A stretch of 64,000 nt of DNA. Source: Schaalia odontolytica. GTDB lineage: Bacteria; Actinomycetota; Actinomycetes; Actinomycetales; Actinomycetaceae. The number at the start of each line of letters is the position of its first letter. The stretch's first letter is position 1. Below, piece after piece: positions 10,859-20,648 of this stretch. Below the pieces are notes generated by a model. It was not told the origin of the DNA, did no database searches, and saw nothing but the letters and a program-made list of their open reading frames with translations. The stretch is from the NCBI RefSeq assembly GCF_009730335.1, contig NZ_CP046315.1, positions 744,001-808,000 on the forward strand. The letters are read 5' to 3'. The translations under genes were made by a program, and so were the position numbers.

Positions 10859-12100
10859 TTACAGGTTTTTAGCCAACCGTCGGCAGATGATTGCGCGGTG
10901 GCGTCCGTTCACGCGCGTCGCGATGACGGTCAGCTGCTCGTTGCCTCCGCCCAGTTTCAACGATTTACGCAGGTTGTCGGGGTTGATGTCGGCGCCGCGC
11001 TTCTTGATCTCGACGCTGCCCGCTCCGCGCGTGCGCAGCTCGGCGGAAATCGCCTTTGCTCGCAGGTTGGTCACCGCGAGGACCTCGAAGCGGTCGTAGA
11101 AGGGGCAATCGGGCAGTTCATCCCCGGTCAGGTAGGCGATCTTGTCGGACACGATGCCCGCGCCGACCTCGTCCGCGAGGCGTCCCAGGAGACCCGAGCG
11201 GATAACCGCGCTGTCGGGCTCGGCGACCATAGCGCCCAGGGGCGCGACCTCCACGCGGGCTGCGGGGGCGTTGGGTGCATACCCCTCGGGTGTGGAGAGC
11301 GAATGGGCGGCCCCGGCCTCATCCAGGAGGAGACAGGAGCGTCCACGGCCCTCGGGGGACAGTGCGGGGGACCAGAGCGAGGCCTCGACGAGATCGCCGC
11401 CCACGCTCACCCACTGCGCGTGCCAGGAGGAGGGGATGCGCTCGTACGCGATGCCCGGCGCCACCTTGATACCGACGCGTTCGATCGTGGAGGCCCAGCC
11501 GAGGGCGAGCGAGAGGGGAGGGGACCACTGCTGTGGGTCCGTGATGCGCGCCGACCCGCGCGAGGCGCCTGTGCGGCGGGCCGGGTCTGCGAAGATCGCG
11601 TCGACGCCCTCGGAGGCCAGCTCGTCCATGTCGAGGTCGGCGACGTCCCCCAGGCGTACCTCGGATCCCTCGAAGGCCCGCAGGTTCGCGGCCGCGGCCC
11701 CGGCGGTATCGGGGTCGATGTCGACAGCCAGCACGTTCATGCCCAGGCCGGCGATCGCCATGGCATCCGATCCGATGCCGCAGCCAAGATCCGCGACGCG
11801 CGTCGCGCCGCAATCCTTGAATCGCTGAGCGTGGCGAGCTGCCACGACGAGGCGTGTCGCCTGCTCGAGGCCGTCGCGGGTGAACACCATGTGGGAGGCA
11901 AACGGGCCAAATTTTGAGCGTGCTGCCTGGCGCAGGGCCAGCTGGGTGAGGACTGCGACCACGAGGTCCGCGTCGAGGCCGGAGGCGCGCAGGGCGGATC
12001 CGAGCTCGGGCAGCGGGATGGGGTTGGTTGCCTGCTTCGCTTGTAGGGACTCCAGCAGCTCCCAGCCGGGGGAGGACAGAATAGGGGTCAGGGCGCTCAC
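10859..12100 (-). CDS. Class I SAM-dependent methyltransferase with THUMP-like C-terminal domain
   Basis: A 413-residue protein. The SAM-binding motif ADLGCGIGSDAMAIAG is followed by AVDIDPDTAGAAAANL (acidic residue for the ribose) and IFADPARR in motif IV. The C-terminal part (ELRTRGAGSVEIKKRGADINPDNLRKSLKL region) matches the THUMP-like domain seen after this methyltransferase in actinobacteria, suggesting an RNA substrate. GTG 12100 is proposed because residues upstream are low-complexity and run into the groES control region; the ribosome site is weak. The exact substrate is unknown. Confidence 0.78.
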   Translation of the reverse strand: MSALTPILSSPGWELLESLQAKQATNPIPLPELGSALRASGLDADLVVAVLTQLALRQAARSKFGPFASHMVFTRDGLEQATRLVVAARHAQRFKDCGATRVADLGCGIGSDAMAIAGLGMNVLAVDIDPDTAGAAAANLRAFEGSEVRLGDVADLDMDELASEGVDAIFADPARRTGASRGSARITDPQQWSPPLSLALGWASTIERVGIKVAPGIAYERIPSSWHAQWVSVGGDLVEASLWSPALSPEGRGRSCLLLDEAGAAHSLSTPEGYAPNAPAARVEVAPLGAMVAEPDSAVIRSGLLGRLADEVGAGIVSDKIAYLTGDELPDCPFYDRFEVLAVTNLRAKAISAELRTRGAGSVEIKKRGADINPDNLRKSLKLGGGNEQLTVIATRVNGRHRAIICRRLAKNL

Positions 12101-12186
12101 CCGCTCATTGTCCCATCTCTTCAGGGACGAGGCCGTGCGGGGCCTGCGGTCGGGCGCGGGTGTCGTCTCGCCCAGGGTGAACGCGC

Positions 12187-12213
12187 CTGGCACTCAGCTT
12201 GCCCGAGTGCCAG
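12187..12213. promoter_or_regulatory. CIRCE operator (HrcA site) before groES
   Basis: CTGGCACTC and GAGTGCCAG form a perfect 9-bp inverted repeat separated by exactly 9 nt, matching the CIRCE pattern (TTAGCACTC-N9-GAGTGCTAA) apart from the outer bases. It lies 118 bp before the groES ATG, so heat-shock repression by HrcA is expected. Confidence 0.85.
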
Positions 12214-12331
12214 GACCGTGCCTACACTCGTGGAGGAAACGCGGGAACACCCGCGACCGGTCCTGCACCTGACCCCCGCGACGGCAGGGAAAGGACGAGC
12301 ACCTTCGTGACAAAGAAGAAAGGGAGCGACA

Positions 12332-12628
12332 ATGTCGATCTCCATCAAGCCCCTCGAGGACCGCATCGTCATCCGCCAGGTTGAGGCCGAGCAGACCACC
12401 GCCTCCGGCCTGGTCATTCCGGACACCGCCAAGGAGAAGCCGCAGGAAGGCGAAGTTATCGCCGTGGGCCCCGGCCGCGTGGACGACAACGGTAACCGTA
12501 TCCCCGTCGACGTCAAGGTCGGCGACGTCGTCATCTACTCGCGCTACGGCGGCACCGAGGTCAAGTACGACGGCCAGGAGTTCCAGATCCTGTCCTCGCG
12601 TGACGTGCTGGCGGTCGTGGAGCGCTGA
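12332..12628 (+). CDS. groES: Co-chaperonin GroES
   Basis: The 98-residue lid of the GroEL chamber. It has the full Cpn10 pattern: [34 protein letters not shown] with the mobile loop, [22 protein letters not shown], and a C-terminal [20 protein letters not shown] precedes the ATG. No groEL follows; a strong terminator ends the unit, so groES is monocistronic here and groEL must lie elsewhere, a common actinobacterial arrangement. A CIRCE operator lies upstream. Confidence 0.97.
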   Translation: MSISIKPLEDRIVIRQVEAEQTTASGLVIPDTAKEKPQEGEVIAVGPGRVDDNGNRIPVDVKVGDVVIYSRYGGTEVKYDGQEFQILSSRDVLAVVER

Positions 12629-12651
12629 GCGCTTCGCACACTGAACGCTAC

Positions 12652-12690
12652 AGGGGCGGCCCGGAAGGAATCCTTCCGGGCCGCCCCTTG
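12652..12690. terminator. Bidirectional terminator between groES and the DsbA-like gene
   Basis: A near-perfect palindrome (AGGGGCGGCCCGGAAGGA and its complement, 12652-12669 and 12671-12688) flanked by short T/A runs. It can end groES on the plus strand and the reverse DsbA-like gene. Confidence 0.85.
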
Positions 12691-12737
12691 TGTTCGTGTC
12701 TCCCGCGCCGAGCATCCTTGCGGCGCGGGGCCTCGCG

Positions 12738-13550
12738 TCAGGACGCGGACTGTGCCGCCTGGTCGAGGATTGTGTTGCGGATGTAGGCGGCGTCGCGGTA
12801 GCCGCTGACGTACGCCTTATTAATGAACATGGCGGGGGTGCCGGTGATGCCGGCCTGGTGAGCCCGCTCCTTGGCCGCCTTCACCGTGGTAGCGGTGTGG
12901 TCGGAGAGCATCGTCTCGCGGAACTTGTCCAGGTCGGGCACACCTGCCTTGGCCGCAAAGTCAACCAGGGCCTGCTCGGAGTACTGGGGGTGACCGGTCG
13001 GGTCGGACGCCGCGTACACCACGTCGTGGAACTCCCAGAACTTACCCTGTTCGCCCGCAGCGATGCCCGCCTGGGCTGCCAGGGGAGAGGTCTCGGTGAT
13101 CTGGGCCAGGTCGTACCACTCTACGCGCAGGGTGCCATCCTCGACGAGGTCGGCCAGTGCGGGGTCGATGTCCTGGGCGTACTTCGTGCAGTAGGGGCAC
13201 GCAAAGTCAGAGAAAAGAACCATCGTCACGGGAGCGTTAATGTCGCCCTTCGCCTGAGTGTCGTTCTCCTGGTGACGCACGAACGACTTCATGATCTCCA
13301 AGTTGTTCGGGTTCGTCTGGCTGGGGGCCGCCGTCTCCGTGTTCTGCGGTATCTGCGCGGCTGCGGTCGGCGTGGCCGCCGGGGTTGCCTGGCTCGCCGG
13401 AGAGGTGGAGGGGAGCTGAACACCCATCCACACGCACGCCCCTGCGAGGGCCGCAGTGATCGGTGCGGTGACGAAGAACAGGGTCTTGTACAGGTTGGTG
13501 GAGGTATCCTCGGCCTTTTTCTGCGAGGTCTTGGTGTCGTTGCTGGTCAT
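12738..13550 (-). CDS. Membrane-tethered DsbA-family thiol-disulfide oxidoreductase
   Basis: A 270-residue protein with a short cytoplasmic tail, one transmembrane helix (LFFVTAPITAALAGACVWMGV) and a Pro/Thr/Ala-rich linker. An extracytoplasmic thioredoxin-fold domain follows, with the active site SDFACPYCTKYA and the cis-Pro loop GITGTPAMFINKAYVSG. This is typical of actinobacterial DsbA-like proteins that form disulfides in exported proteins, usually reoxidised by VKOR. ATG 13550 has GGGAG upstream; a longer in-frame ORF to 13622 runs through the whiB terminator and is rejected. Confidence 0.88.
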   Translation of the reverse strand: MTSNDTKTSQKKAEDTSTNLYKTLFFVTAPITAALAGACVWMGVQLPSTSPASQATPAATPTAAAQIPQNTETAAPSQTNPNNLEIMKSFVRHQENDTQAKGDINAPVTMVLFSDFACPYCTKYAQDIDPALADLVEDGTLRVEWYDLAQITETSPLAAQAGIAAGEQGKFWEFHDVVYAASDPTGHPQYSEQALVDFAAKAGVPDLDKFRETMLSDHTATTVKAAKERAHQAGITGTPAMFINKAYVSGYRDAAYIRNTILDQAAQSAS

Positions 13551-13584
13551 GCGAGCTCCCGGAGAGGATGGGCGTTGTGTCGGG

Positions 13585-13623
13585 CAGTAAAATGGTGCGG
13601 CATCGCGGTGGCGATGCCGCACC
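13585..13623 (-). terminator. Terminator of whiB
   Basis: A 13-bp stem GGTGCGGCATCGC / GCGATGCCGCACC (13594-13606, 13611-13623) with a 4-nt loop, followed on the reverse strand by ATTTTACTG. It begins 17 nt after the whiB stop. Confidence 0.8.
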
Positions 13624-13640
13624 GGAAAAATGGATGCGCG

Positions 13641-13937
13641 TTAGGAGACGCGGCGACCGCGTCCAGAGGAGCGGATCTCTTCGCGTCGTTCTTCTTCAGT
13701 CATTCCACCCCAGATGCCGTAAGGCTCCTGAGCGGCCAGAGCGTAAGACCGGCACTGCTCGATAACCGGGCAGGTCGCGCAGATTGCCTTAGCGTTTGCT
13801 GCACGGCGTCGGCGCGTGGAGCCGCGCTCACCCTCGGGGTGGAAGAACAGCTCGGTGTCCAGGTCTCGGCACGCCGCTTCGTACTGCCATTCCCACGCGT
13901 CGATCATGGGTCCGGGCAGACGGGAGACGTCAGTCAT
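13641..13937 (-). CDS. WhiB-family iron-sulfur transcriptional regulator
   Basis: A 98-residue Wbl protein, a class confined to actinobacteria and their phages. The [4Fe-4S] ligands are Cys23, Cys53, Cys56 and Cys62 (C...CATC...C). The GIWGG turn (74-78) and the basic C-terminus GRGRRVS for DNA binding are present. WhiB proteins act with the primary sigma factor to control division, redox or antibiotic-response genes. Which subclass this is (WhiB1- or WhiB2-like) cannot be settled here. A consensus promoter and a palindrome over its start site lie upstream. Confidence 0.92.
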   Translation of the reverse strand: MTDVSRLPGPMIDAWEWQYEAACRDLDTELFFHPEGERGSTRRRRAANAKAICATCPVIEQCRSYALAAQEPYGIWGGMTEEERREEIRSSGRGRRVS

Positions 13938-13961
13938 TGGGTGCCTCCTTCATGTCTGTCG

Positions 13962-13991
13962 TGCCGACATTTTCGGCACACGATGTCGGCA
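13962..13991. repeat. Overlapping inverted repeats in the whiB promoter/leader
   Basis: TGCCGACAT (13962-13970) pairs with ATGTCGGCA (13983-13991). An alternative 7-bp repeat GTGCCGA / TCGGCAC uses 13961-13967 and 13973-13979. The two pairings exclude each other. They cover the predicted transcription start of whiB, so an operator or leader hairpin is likely. Confidence 0.5.
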
Positions 13992-14021
13992 AGAATAGAC
14001 ACTTGTGCGGTAGTTATTCAA
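13992..14021 (-). promoter_or_regulatory. Promoter of whiB
   Basis: On the reverse strand TTGAAT (14021-14016) and TATTCT (13997-13992) are 18 nt apart, giving a start near 13985 and a leader of about 48 nt. Confidence 0.65.
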
Positions 14022-14126
14022 GGATCTTTCTCGAATTATGAGCCAGTTCTCAGATCGAGCGTGCCCGTACTGTGAAAACGTGGAGAAACGTATGGTGTGC
14101 AGTGTGAACAGATTGTGAATAACTTT

Positions 14127-14155
14127 TTGAACAACTTGGATGTGGGTGTCATATC
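14127..14155 (+). promoter_or_regulatory. Promoter of the MerR-like gene
   Basis: TTGAAC (14127-14132) and CATATC (14150-14155) are separated by 17 nt. GTGAA-containing words just upstream (14103, 14115) could be a regulator site. The gap 13938-14229 otherwise holds nothing recognised. Confidence 0.55.
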
Positions 14156-14229
14156 CCTTCCTGTGGCGTGCGCGCTGCGAACACGCAAGAATCAGAGCAG
14201 GGTACGGACAAGGACCGGAGGGAGCGGAC

Positions 14230-15150
14230 ATGCCACGAGCCATACTGGCGCAATCGGCGCACGCCGACCGCTCCCGCACCATGTCCTCGGTGTCCGATGA
14301 ACTGGGAGTATCCCCCTCCACCCTGCGCACCTGGGAACGACGCTACGGCCTCGGCCCCGCGCAGCGTGAAGCCGGTGAGCGACGTCGTTACCAGCCCGAG
14401 GACGTTGACCGTCTGCGCGCCATGATCCACCACGTGCGTGCCGGCATGTCCGCCGCCGAGGCCGCCAAGCGGGCCCTCGCAGAAAGCACACTTCTGCCTC
14501 GTCGAGGCCCTGCGAACGCCGCCCAGCTGCGCTCCGTTGCCCTCTCCGACGACTACCAACGCCTCGAAGAAGTGATCGAGGCGGCCGTCGCCAGCCATGG
14601 CCTCGTCCATACGTGGTCGCGATTCGTCGAACCCACCCTCAAATCTCTGCGCTCTGCTCCGGGTGGCGAACCCATCGGCAGTGCGCCCGCCCTCATGCTG
14701 GTCAACGCCTTCCAGCGCGTGTGCCGCTCCGTCTATCAGTCCCGCCCCGCCCGCTCCCTCGTCGGAGGGGACCGCGTTGCGATCATCTCCGACTCGCTCC
14801 ACGAGACCGCCGCCCAGGTCATCGGCGTCGCTCTGGCCTGGTACGGCTGCGACGTGCGCATGCTCTCCAGCGAAAACTACGGCGGTGTCAGCACCACCGA
14901 ACGCTTCCGCGAGTATGTGCGCGGAGGCGTCCCCGCGCTCACCGTCGTCCTCGGATGCGGTCCCGAATGCGCGCAAACGGTGGCAAACCTCGTCGCACGA
15001 TACGGGGTTCCCACGATCATGGTGGGAGCGGACGCCCCCGAGATCCTCTCGCCACAGGTTCAGCGCGTGCGCACCATTAGTGCCTGCGTCGAGGAGGCCC
15101 TCGCCCTCCTCGCGCCCCAGGCCGACCTGGAGCTCGTCGGTCGCTCCTGA
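14230..15150 (+). CDS. MerR-family regulator with cobalamin-binding-like C-terminal domain
   Basis: A 306-residue protein. The N-terminal winged helix (about 18-80) has the MerR signature LGVSPSTLRTWERRYGL and a following RYQPEDVDRL. The rest resembles the helical plus Rossmann module of CarH/LitR-type B12 photoreceptors. His191 in ISDSLHETAAQVIG sits where the lower cobalt ligand is found, but the usual W...EH motif of the cap is not evident. Ligand binding is therefore doubtful. ATG 14230 has GGAGGGAG upstream. Its targets are unknown. Confidence 0.72.
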   Translation: MPRAILAQSAHADRSRTMSSVSDELGVSPSTLRTWERRYGLGPAQREAGERRRYQPEDVDRLRAMIHHVRAGMSAAEAAKRALAESTLLPRRGPANAAQLRSVALSDDYQRLEEVIEAAVASHGLVHTWSRFVEPTLKSLRSAPGGEPIGSAPALMLVNAFQRVCRSVYQSRPARSLVGGDRVAIISDSLHETAAQVIGVALAWYGCDVRMLSSENYGGVSTTERFREYVRGGVPALTVVLGCGPECAQTVANLVARYGVPTIMVGADAPEILSPQVQRVRTISACVEEALALLAPQADLELVGRS

Positions 15151-15267
15151 CGCCTTTGACGGCTCGCGCGCAGTTGCGCCCTCAACTGCGCGCACGCGGC
15201 CCCCACGTTCGCCCGCGGTGCCTGGACAGGTGATACCGTGAAGGCACGTACCGGCAGGAGAACAGTC

Positions 15268-16542
15268 ATGAACGCCCCCTGGAACAACGAAGATCTGCGC
15301 CGCGCTTTTGACGCCGATTTTGGCGCGCTCGTCGCCTTTGCTTCCCGGTCGAAGGCGCGGGTCGGTTTCGCCTTCCTGCGCGCCGATGGTCAGGTCGACC
15401 TCGGGCGTCCCCTCGACGCGCGCATCAGCGCCCGGATGACCCACGTCTTTGCCCTCGCGCAGATGCGAGGCATTGAGGGTGCCGTGCACCTCGTCGACCA
15501 CGGCCTGGCCGCCCTCGCAGGTCCCCTGCGCGCTCCGAATGGCTCCTGGTACGCGGAGGTTGTGCCCACCTCAGAGAACAGCGCCACCCCCGTTCCTCGC
15601 GCGGTCTTGTCCCAGCGTGCACAGTCCGCGATGATCGGTGCGGCCGCCGCTGCCGCCATGGTCGGGCACGAGGAGGCGCGTGGCCTGCTCGCCGACCTCG
15701 AAGCGGACCAGGATCAACGCTGGTGGGACGCGTGCGCCGGAGCCGTGCGCGAAGAGGTTGATGCCGCGACCGGCGCTCGTTCGCCCCTGCGTCGACTCTC
15801 CACCAACCTCGACACCGCCCAGGCCTACCTGGCCGCCTGGGAAGCGACGGGGGAGCGCGTCTGGTTCGACCGCGCGCGCTCGATCCTGCGCCTCGTCGGA
15901 GAGATCGCCGCGCGCTGCGCCTTCGCCCTGCCCGACCTCTACGACGAGGAATGGCGCCCCCTGCCCGCCTCCTGCGATCAGGCTCCCGTTGAGCTCATCC
16001 GACCCGGAGATACGCTCCCCGGCCTCGGATTCAAGGCCGCCCGCCTCATCGGGCAGACCTACGCGATCCTCACCCACATGGGCGAAAAACCCGGCCCATG
16101 GATGATCGACACCGCGACCGCGCTCTACGACCGCGCCCTCGCCGACGGATGGACCACCGAGGGTGTGGGCGGCATCGTCTACACCCTCGATCCCACCGGC
16201 AGTGTCGCCGCCCCCCAACGCATGCACTGGGTCGTGTGCGAGGCTGCCAGCGCCGCCCGCGTCCTTGCCGAGGTCGTGGACTCCTCGCGCGCCGAGGACC
16301 TCGCCGTCGACTACGCCCGCGCCATCGCTTGGGCCGACTCCCACGCGCGCGCCGGCATGGGCCGTTGGATCCATGAGGTCGCCCCCGACGGCTCCGTCTC
16401 CATGCTCGTGTGGGAGGGGCGCCCCGACGCCCTCACCGCCGCCCGCATGCTGGCACGAGGCGCCGCCCCGATCCATCTGACAGTCACCGGAGCGACCGCA
16501 GCCCGCTACGCCTCTCAGGCCAGCCAGAGCGCATCCTCCTGA
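15268..16542 (+). CDS. N-acylglucosamine 2-epimerase (AGE) superfamily sugar isomerase
   Basis: A 424-residue (alpha/alpha)6-barrel protein. Family hallmarks are RMTHVFALA near the N-terminus, the HLVDHG segment, RRLSTNLDTAQAYLAAWEATGE, PGLGFKAARLI and the QRMHWVVCEAASAA region. AGE-family enzymes include YihS-like aldose-ketose isomerases, mannose isomerases and cellobiose epimerase; several catalytic histidines are conserved, but the substrate cannot be assigned. ATG 15268 follows GGCAGGAG. There is no sugar operon around it. Confidence 0.8.
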   Translation: MNAPWNNEDLRRAFDADFGALVAFASRSKARVGFAFLRADGQVDLGRPLDARISARMTHVFALAQMRGIEGAVHLVDHGLAALAGPLRAPNGSWYAEVVPTSENSATPVPRAVLSQRAQSAMIGAAAAAAMVGHEEARGLLADLEADQDQRWWDACAGAVREEVDAATGARSPLRRLSTNLDTAQAYLAAWEATGERVWFDRARSILRLVGEIAARCAFALPDLYDEEWRPLPASCDQAPVELIRPGDTLPGLGFKAARLIGQTYAILTHMGEKPGPWMIDTATALYDRALADGWTTEGVGGIVYTLDPTGSVAAPQRMHWVVCEAASAARVLAEVVDSSRAEDLAVDYARAIAWADSHARAGMGRWIHEVAPDGSVSMLVWEGRPDALTAARMLARGAAPIHLTVTGATAARYASQASQSASS

Positions 16543-16552
16543 CGATTGCTGA

Positions 16553-18166
<1,614 letters not shown>

Positions 18167-18271
18167 TCGCAGGCAGAGTGTTCGTAATGGGCGGGAGCAG
18201 TCGGTGGGCTGCTCCCGCCCGCGCTATCCTAGGGGTGCGAAAACTCACAACAGCGCAAAGGAGCTGCTCAC

Positions 18272-18961
18272 ATGCTCATCCTCATCGATCATGCGAACGT
18301 CGATTCCATCGCCAAGACCCTCGAATACCTGCCCATCGACGGCGTGACGACCAACCCGACGATCCTGTACCGCGAAGGCAAGGAACCCCTCGAGGTCCTC
18401 CACGCGATCAAGTCCGTCCTGCCCGATGGCGCCCAGCTGCACGTTCAGATCGTCTCCCAGCGCGCCGACGACATGGTCGCCGAGGCCCGCGCCCTGCGCG
18501 GCGAAATCGGCGGCAACCTCTTCATCAAGCTCCCCGTCACGCGCGAGGGCTTTGCTGCTATCCCGCGCATCGTGCGCGAAGGCATGCAGGTGACCGCTAC
18601 CGGCATCCACTCCTCGATGCAGGGCTTCATGGCCGCCAAGGCCGGCGCCCGCTACGTTGCCCCCTACGTCAACCGTATGGACAACTACGGCATCGACGGC
18701 GTGCGCGTCGCCTCGGAAATTCACCGCACCCTGCGCTCCTACGACCTGAAGGCCGATGTCTTGGCCGCGTCCTTCAAGAACTCCGAGCAGGTCCTCGAGC
18801 TGGTCCGCCAGGGTGTAGGCGCCATCACCGCCGCCCCCGACGTGCTGGCCGCCCTCATCAAGAACCCCGCGACCGACGCCGCCATCGCGGACCAGAACCG
18901 CGACTTCGGCTTCCTCGTGGGCGAGCGCCGCACGTGGCTGGACCTCATCAAGGAAAAGTGA
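18272..18961 (+). CDS. Transaldolase-family protein (fructose-6-phosphate aldolase-like)
   Basis: A 229-residue TIM-barrel protein of the small transaldolase (TalC/FSA) subgroup. GVTTNPTILYREG matches the first signature and NLFIKLPVT carries the Schiff-base lysine. TATGIHSSMQGFMAAKAGARYVAPYVNRMDNYGIDG covers strands 5-6. The short length favours an FSA-like enzyme over a pentose-phosphate transaldolase. AAGGAG lies before the ATG. The natural substrate is uncertain. Confidence 0.85.
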   Translation: MLILIDHANVDSIAKTLEYLPIDGVTTNPTILYREGKEPLEVLHAIKSVLPDGAQLHVQIVSQRADDMVAEARALRGEIGGNLFIKLPVTREGFAAIPRIVREGMQVTATGIHSSMQGFMAAKAGARYVAPYVNRMDNYGIDGVRVASEIHRTLRSYDLKADVLAASFKNSEQVLELVRQGVGAITAAPDVLAALIKNPATDAAIADQNRDFGFLVGERRTWLDLIKEK

Positions 18962-19106
18962 GCCTGTAGCGCCACCGGTGTTCCAGGCGCCGTCGGGCCC
19001 GCCGGCGCTCTCCACACTGGTGGCGCGTGGCGCGTGTTAAGCACCTCGCGCACGGACGCGATGACGCGGCTCTGTTATCTGGATGTGTGCCGCATTTATG
19101 CTTGTT

Positions 19107-19180
19107 GCTAAGTGGTGTTACACCACTTAGCTGGGTATTGCACCAGTTCGGAGGTGGCGTCATGCCCCCTAACTGGTGCA
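19107..19180. repeat. Two adjacent inverted repeats
   Basis: GCTAAGTGGTG and its complement (19107-19117, 19121-19131) form an 11-bp hairpin with a 3-nt loop. Eight bases later TGCACCAGTT and AACTGGTGCA (19139-19148, 19171-19180) form a second hairpin with a 22-nt loop. The core GTGGTGTTACACCAC resembles GntR-type operators, but no such gene is adjacent. Confidence 0.5.
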
Positions 19181-19307
19181 TGACGTCCAGGTTTGAGGCA
19201 CAACCAATCGCAACAATGCTCGTCGCTGAGGGTGTAGCTGTGTTGGCGCTCCCGACTTCTTCGGTTGCTTGGGGCATGCTACTCGAGCGGTTCGAGAGAC
19301 GCCGGAA

Positions 19308-19389
19308 CTGGATAGGAAACAACCTTCTGGATAGGTTAATAACCTATCCAGAACTGTTTTTCTTATCCAGAACAGCGTTTCCTGTCCAG
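19308..19389. repeat. GGATAGG palindromic repeat element, copy A
   Basis: Begins CTGGATAGGAAAC and ends GTTTCCTGTCCAG, making imperfect terminal inverted repeats. An internal perfect hairpin CTGGATAGGTT / AACCTATCCAG (19327-19337, 19341-19351) is followed by ACTGTTTTTC, so it could act as a terminator. A related copy with the same order of parts is at 48932-49032. Confidence 0.65.
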
Positions 19390-19769
19390 AATTCCAACGC
19401 GTACCTGAAGGCCGTCTGGATAAGCAGGTTCCCTGCTAGCTATGCCGCCGGCACCCTCCAAGCCTTCCTCACCAATGTCGCGCGTAATTCCCCTACGACT
19501 ACCGCAAACCTTGAAATGGCATCGTTGGAATTGCAACGTTTTGGATGGTGCTCGAAGAATGACCGCGGGTAATTATGTGCGACTTTATCCGGCAAGGTGT
19601 GGTGATTCCGCTGTGGCCACGCTCTGCTCTGCCGCGGCCCGTCGCCCGCGGCGCCCCAGGATTCCACCGGAACCCCGCCACTGCCTCGTCCAGGTATCTC
19701 CACGCAGCTCGTACAAGCGCCCTCCAGGCTTTTCATGCAAGCCCCGTGCGCGTTGGACACCTCAGACAC

Positions 19770-19802
19770 AACGAAAACGGGGGCCGGCACCCGCCGACCC
19801 CC
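19770..19802 (-). terminator. Terminator of the exonuclease gene
   Basis: A 10-bp stem (19779-19788 with 19793-19802, one G-U pair) and 4-nt loop, followed on the reverse strand by CGTTTTCGTTG. It starts 13 nt after the stop. Confidence 0.7.
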
Positions 19803-19815
19803 GCCCGAAGCGTTC

Positions 19816-20568
19816 TTACTCCTGGTCGTCGCCGCGGCCTCGCGGCGTGATCTGGGGCCATTCGCGGTCGATGTTCGCGTCCTTGCCCTGCTCACGCAGG
19901 TACTTCTCGAAGTCCTCGGCCCAATCCTGGTGAGCCTGGAGCTGGTAGTCCATGAGCTCCAGGGCGCTCATGGACGCCAGCTGCGGGTACTTGTCCACCA
20001 TGCCGGCGAGCACGTCGAGCGTCATGGCGACATCGACCTCGGCCGTGTGAGCGTCGGGGGAGGCGACCGCCCCGTAGACGGGCGCCATCTCCGTCAGCGT
20101 CTTCTTGCCCTTGCGGAAGCGGTCGAGCTTACGGTCCAACACCAATGGGTCGACGATTAGCATCGGCGCGCCCTCCAGGCGTTCCTCGAAGGAGCCCAGG
20201 CGGTGGCGGCGCAGCTCCTGGTTGACCAGCGTGATGTCGTAGGTGGCGTTGAAGGCGACGACCGGGTAGCCGCGCAGCCAGTGCTCGACGATGGAGCCAG
20301 CCAGTTCGTGCAGAACCTCCTCGATGGGGCGGCCATCGCGTCGTGCCTGCTCGGTCGTGATGCCGTGGACGGCCGTGGCCTGCTCGGGGATCTCGACGCC
20401 CGGGTCGGTCAGCCACGTGGCCACCTGGTCGGGGGCGCTGACGCCGCTGCGGTAGGACGCGCCGTCGATGCGCAGCACCAGCGCGGCGGTGACGAGGCGG
20501 TCCTTGAGCGCGCGCACGCCCGTCGTCTCGGTGTCAAAACCCATCCACGGGTCGTCGATCCAGCTCAT
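19816..20568 (-). CDS. DnaQ-like DEDDh 3'-5' exonuclease
   Basis: A 250-residue exonuclease of the DnaQ superfamily. Exo I is MGFDTETTGV with the metal-binding Asp and Glu. Exo II is VVAFNATYDITLVNQEL with the conserved Asp. Exo III is PDAHTAEVDVAMTLDVL, with a His four residues before the Asp. The size and isolated position suggest a stand-alone proofreading or RNA-processing exonuclease rather than a polymerase subunit. TAGGAGCAATC precedes ATG 20568, which is preferred over an upstream in-frame start at 20619. Confidence 0.87.
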   Translation of the reverse strand: MSWIDDPWMGFDTETTGVRALKDRLVTAALVLRIDGASYRSGVSAPDQVATWLTDPGVEIPEQATAVHGITTEQARRDGRPIEEVLHELAGSIVEHWLRGYPVVAFNATYDITLVNQELRRHRLGSFEERLEGAPMLIVDPLVLDRKLDRFRKGKKTLTEMAPVYGAVASPDAHTAEVDVAMTLDVLAGMVDKYPQLASMSALELMDYQLQAHQDWAEDFEKYLREQGKDANIDREWPQITPRGRGDDQE

Positions 20569-20636
20569 GATTGCTCCTAGCCTTGCCGGTGACCCCAGTG
20601 TGGCAGAGGGTGGGCACATCTGCGTCCCGTAGGCAG

Positions 20637-20642
20637 TAGAAT
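20637..20642 (+). promoter_or_regulatory. -10 element of leaderless guaB3
   Basis: TAGAAT ends exactly 6 nt before the ATG at 20649, the same spacing as at guaB. Confidence 0.55.
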
Positions 20643-20648
20643 CGGGTC

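Larger units (their letters stand above)
18962..19815. other. 850-bp gene-poor, low-GC spacer with palindromes
   Basis: No convincing coding frame is seen. Composition is unlike the core: 28 of 60 bases are G or C at 19081-19140, against about 42 of 60 in a sampled stretch of pgi. It holds the paired palindromes at 19107-19180 and the GGATAGG repeat element at 19308-19389. The exonuclease terminator ends it. It may be the remains of a mobile or phage-derived segment. Confidence 0.6.

Noticed and set aside
19027-19572. 181-residue plus-strand frame in the low-GC gap
   Set aside because: It runs through the palindromes and repeat copy A, lacks a ribosome site and has no family resemblance.
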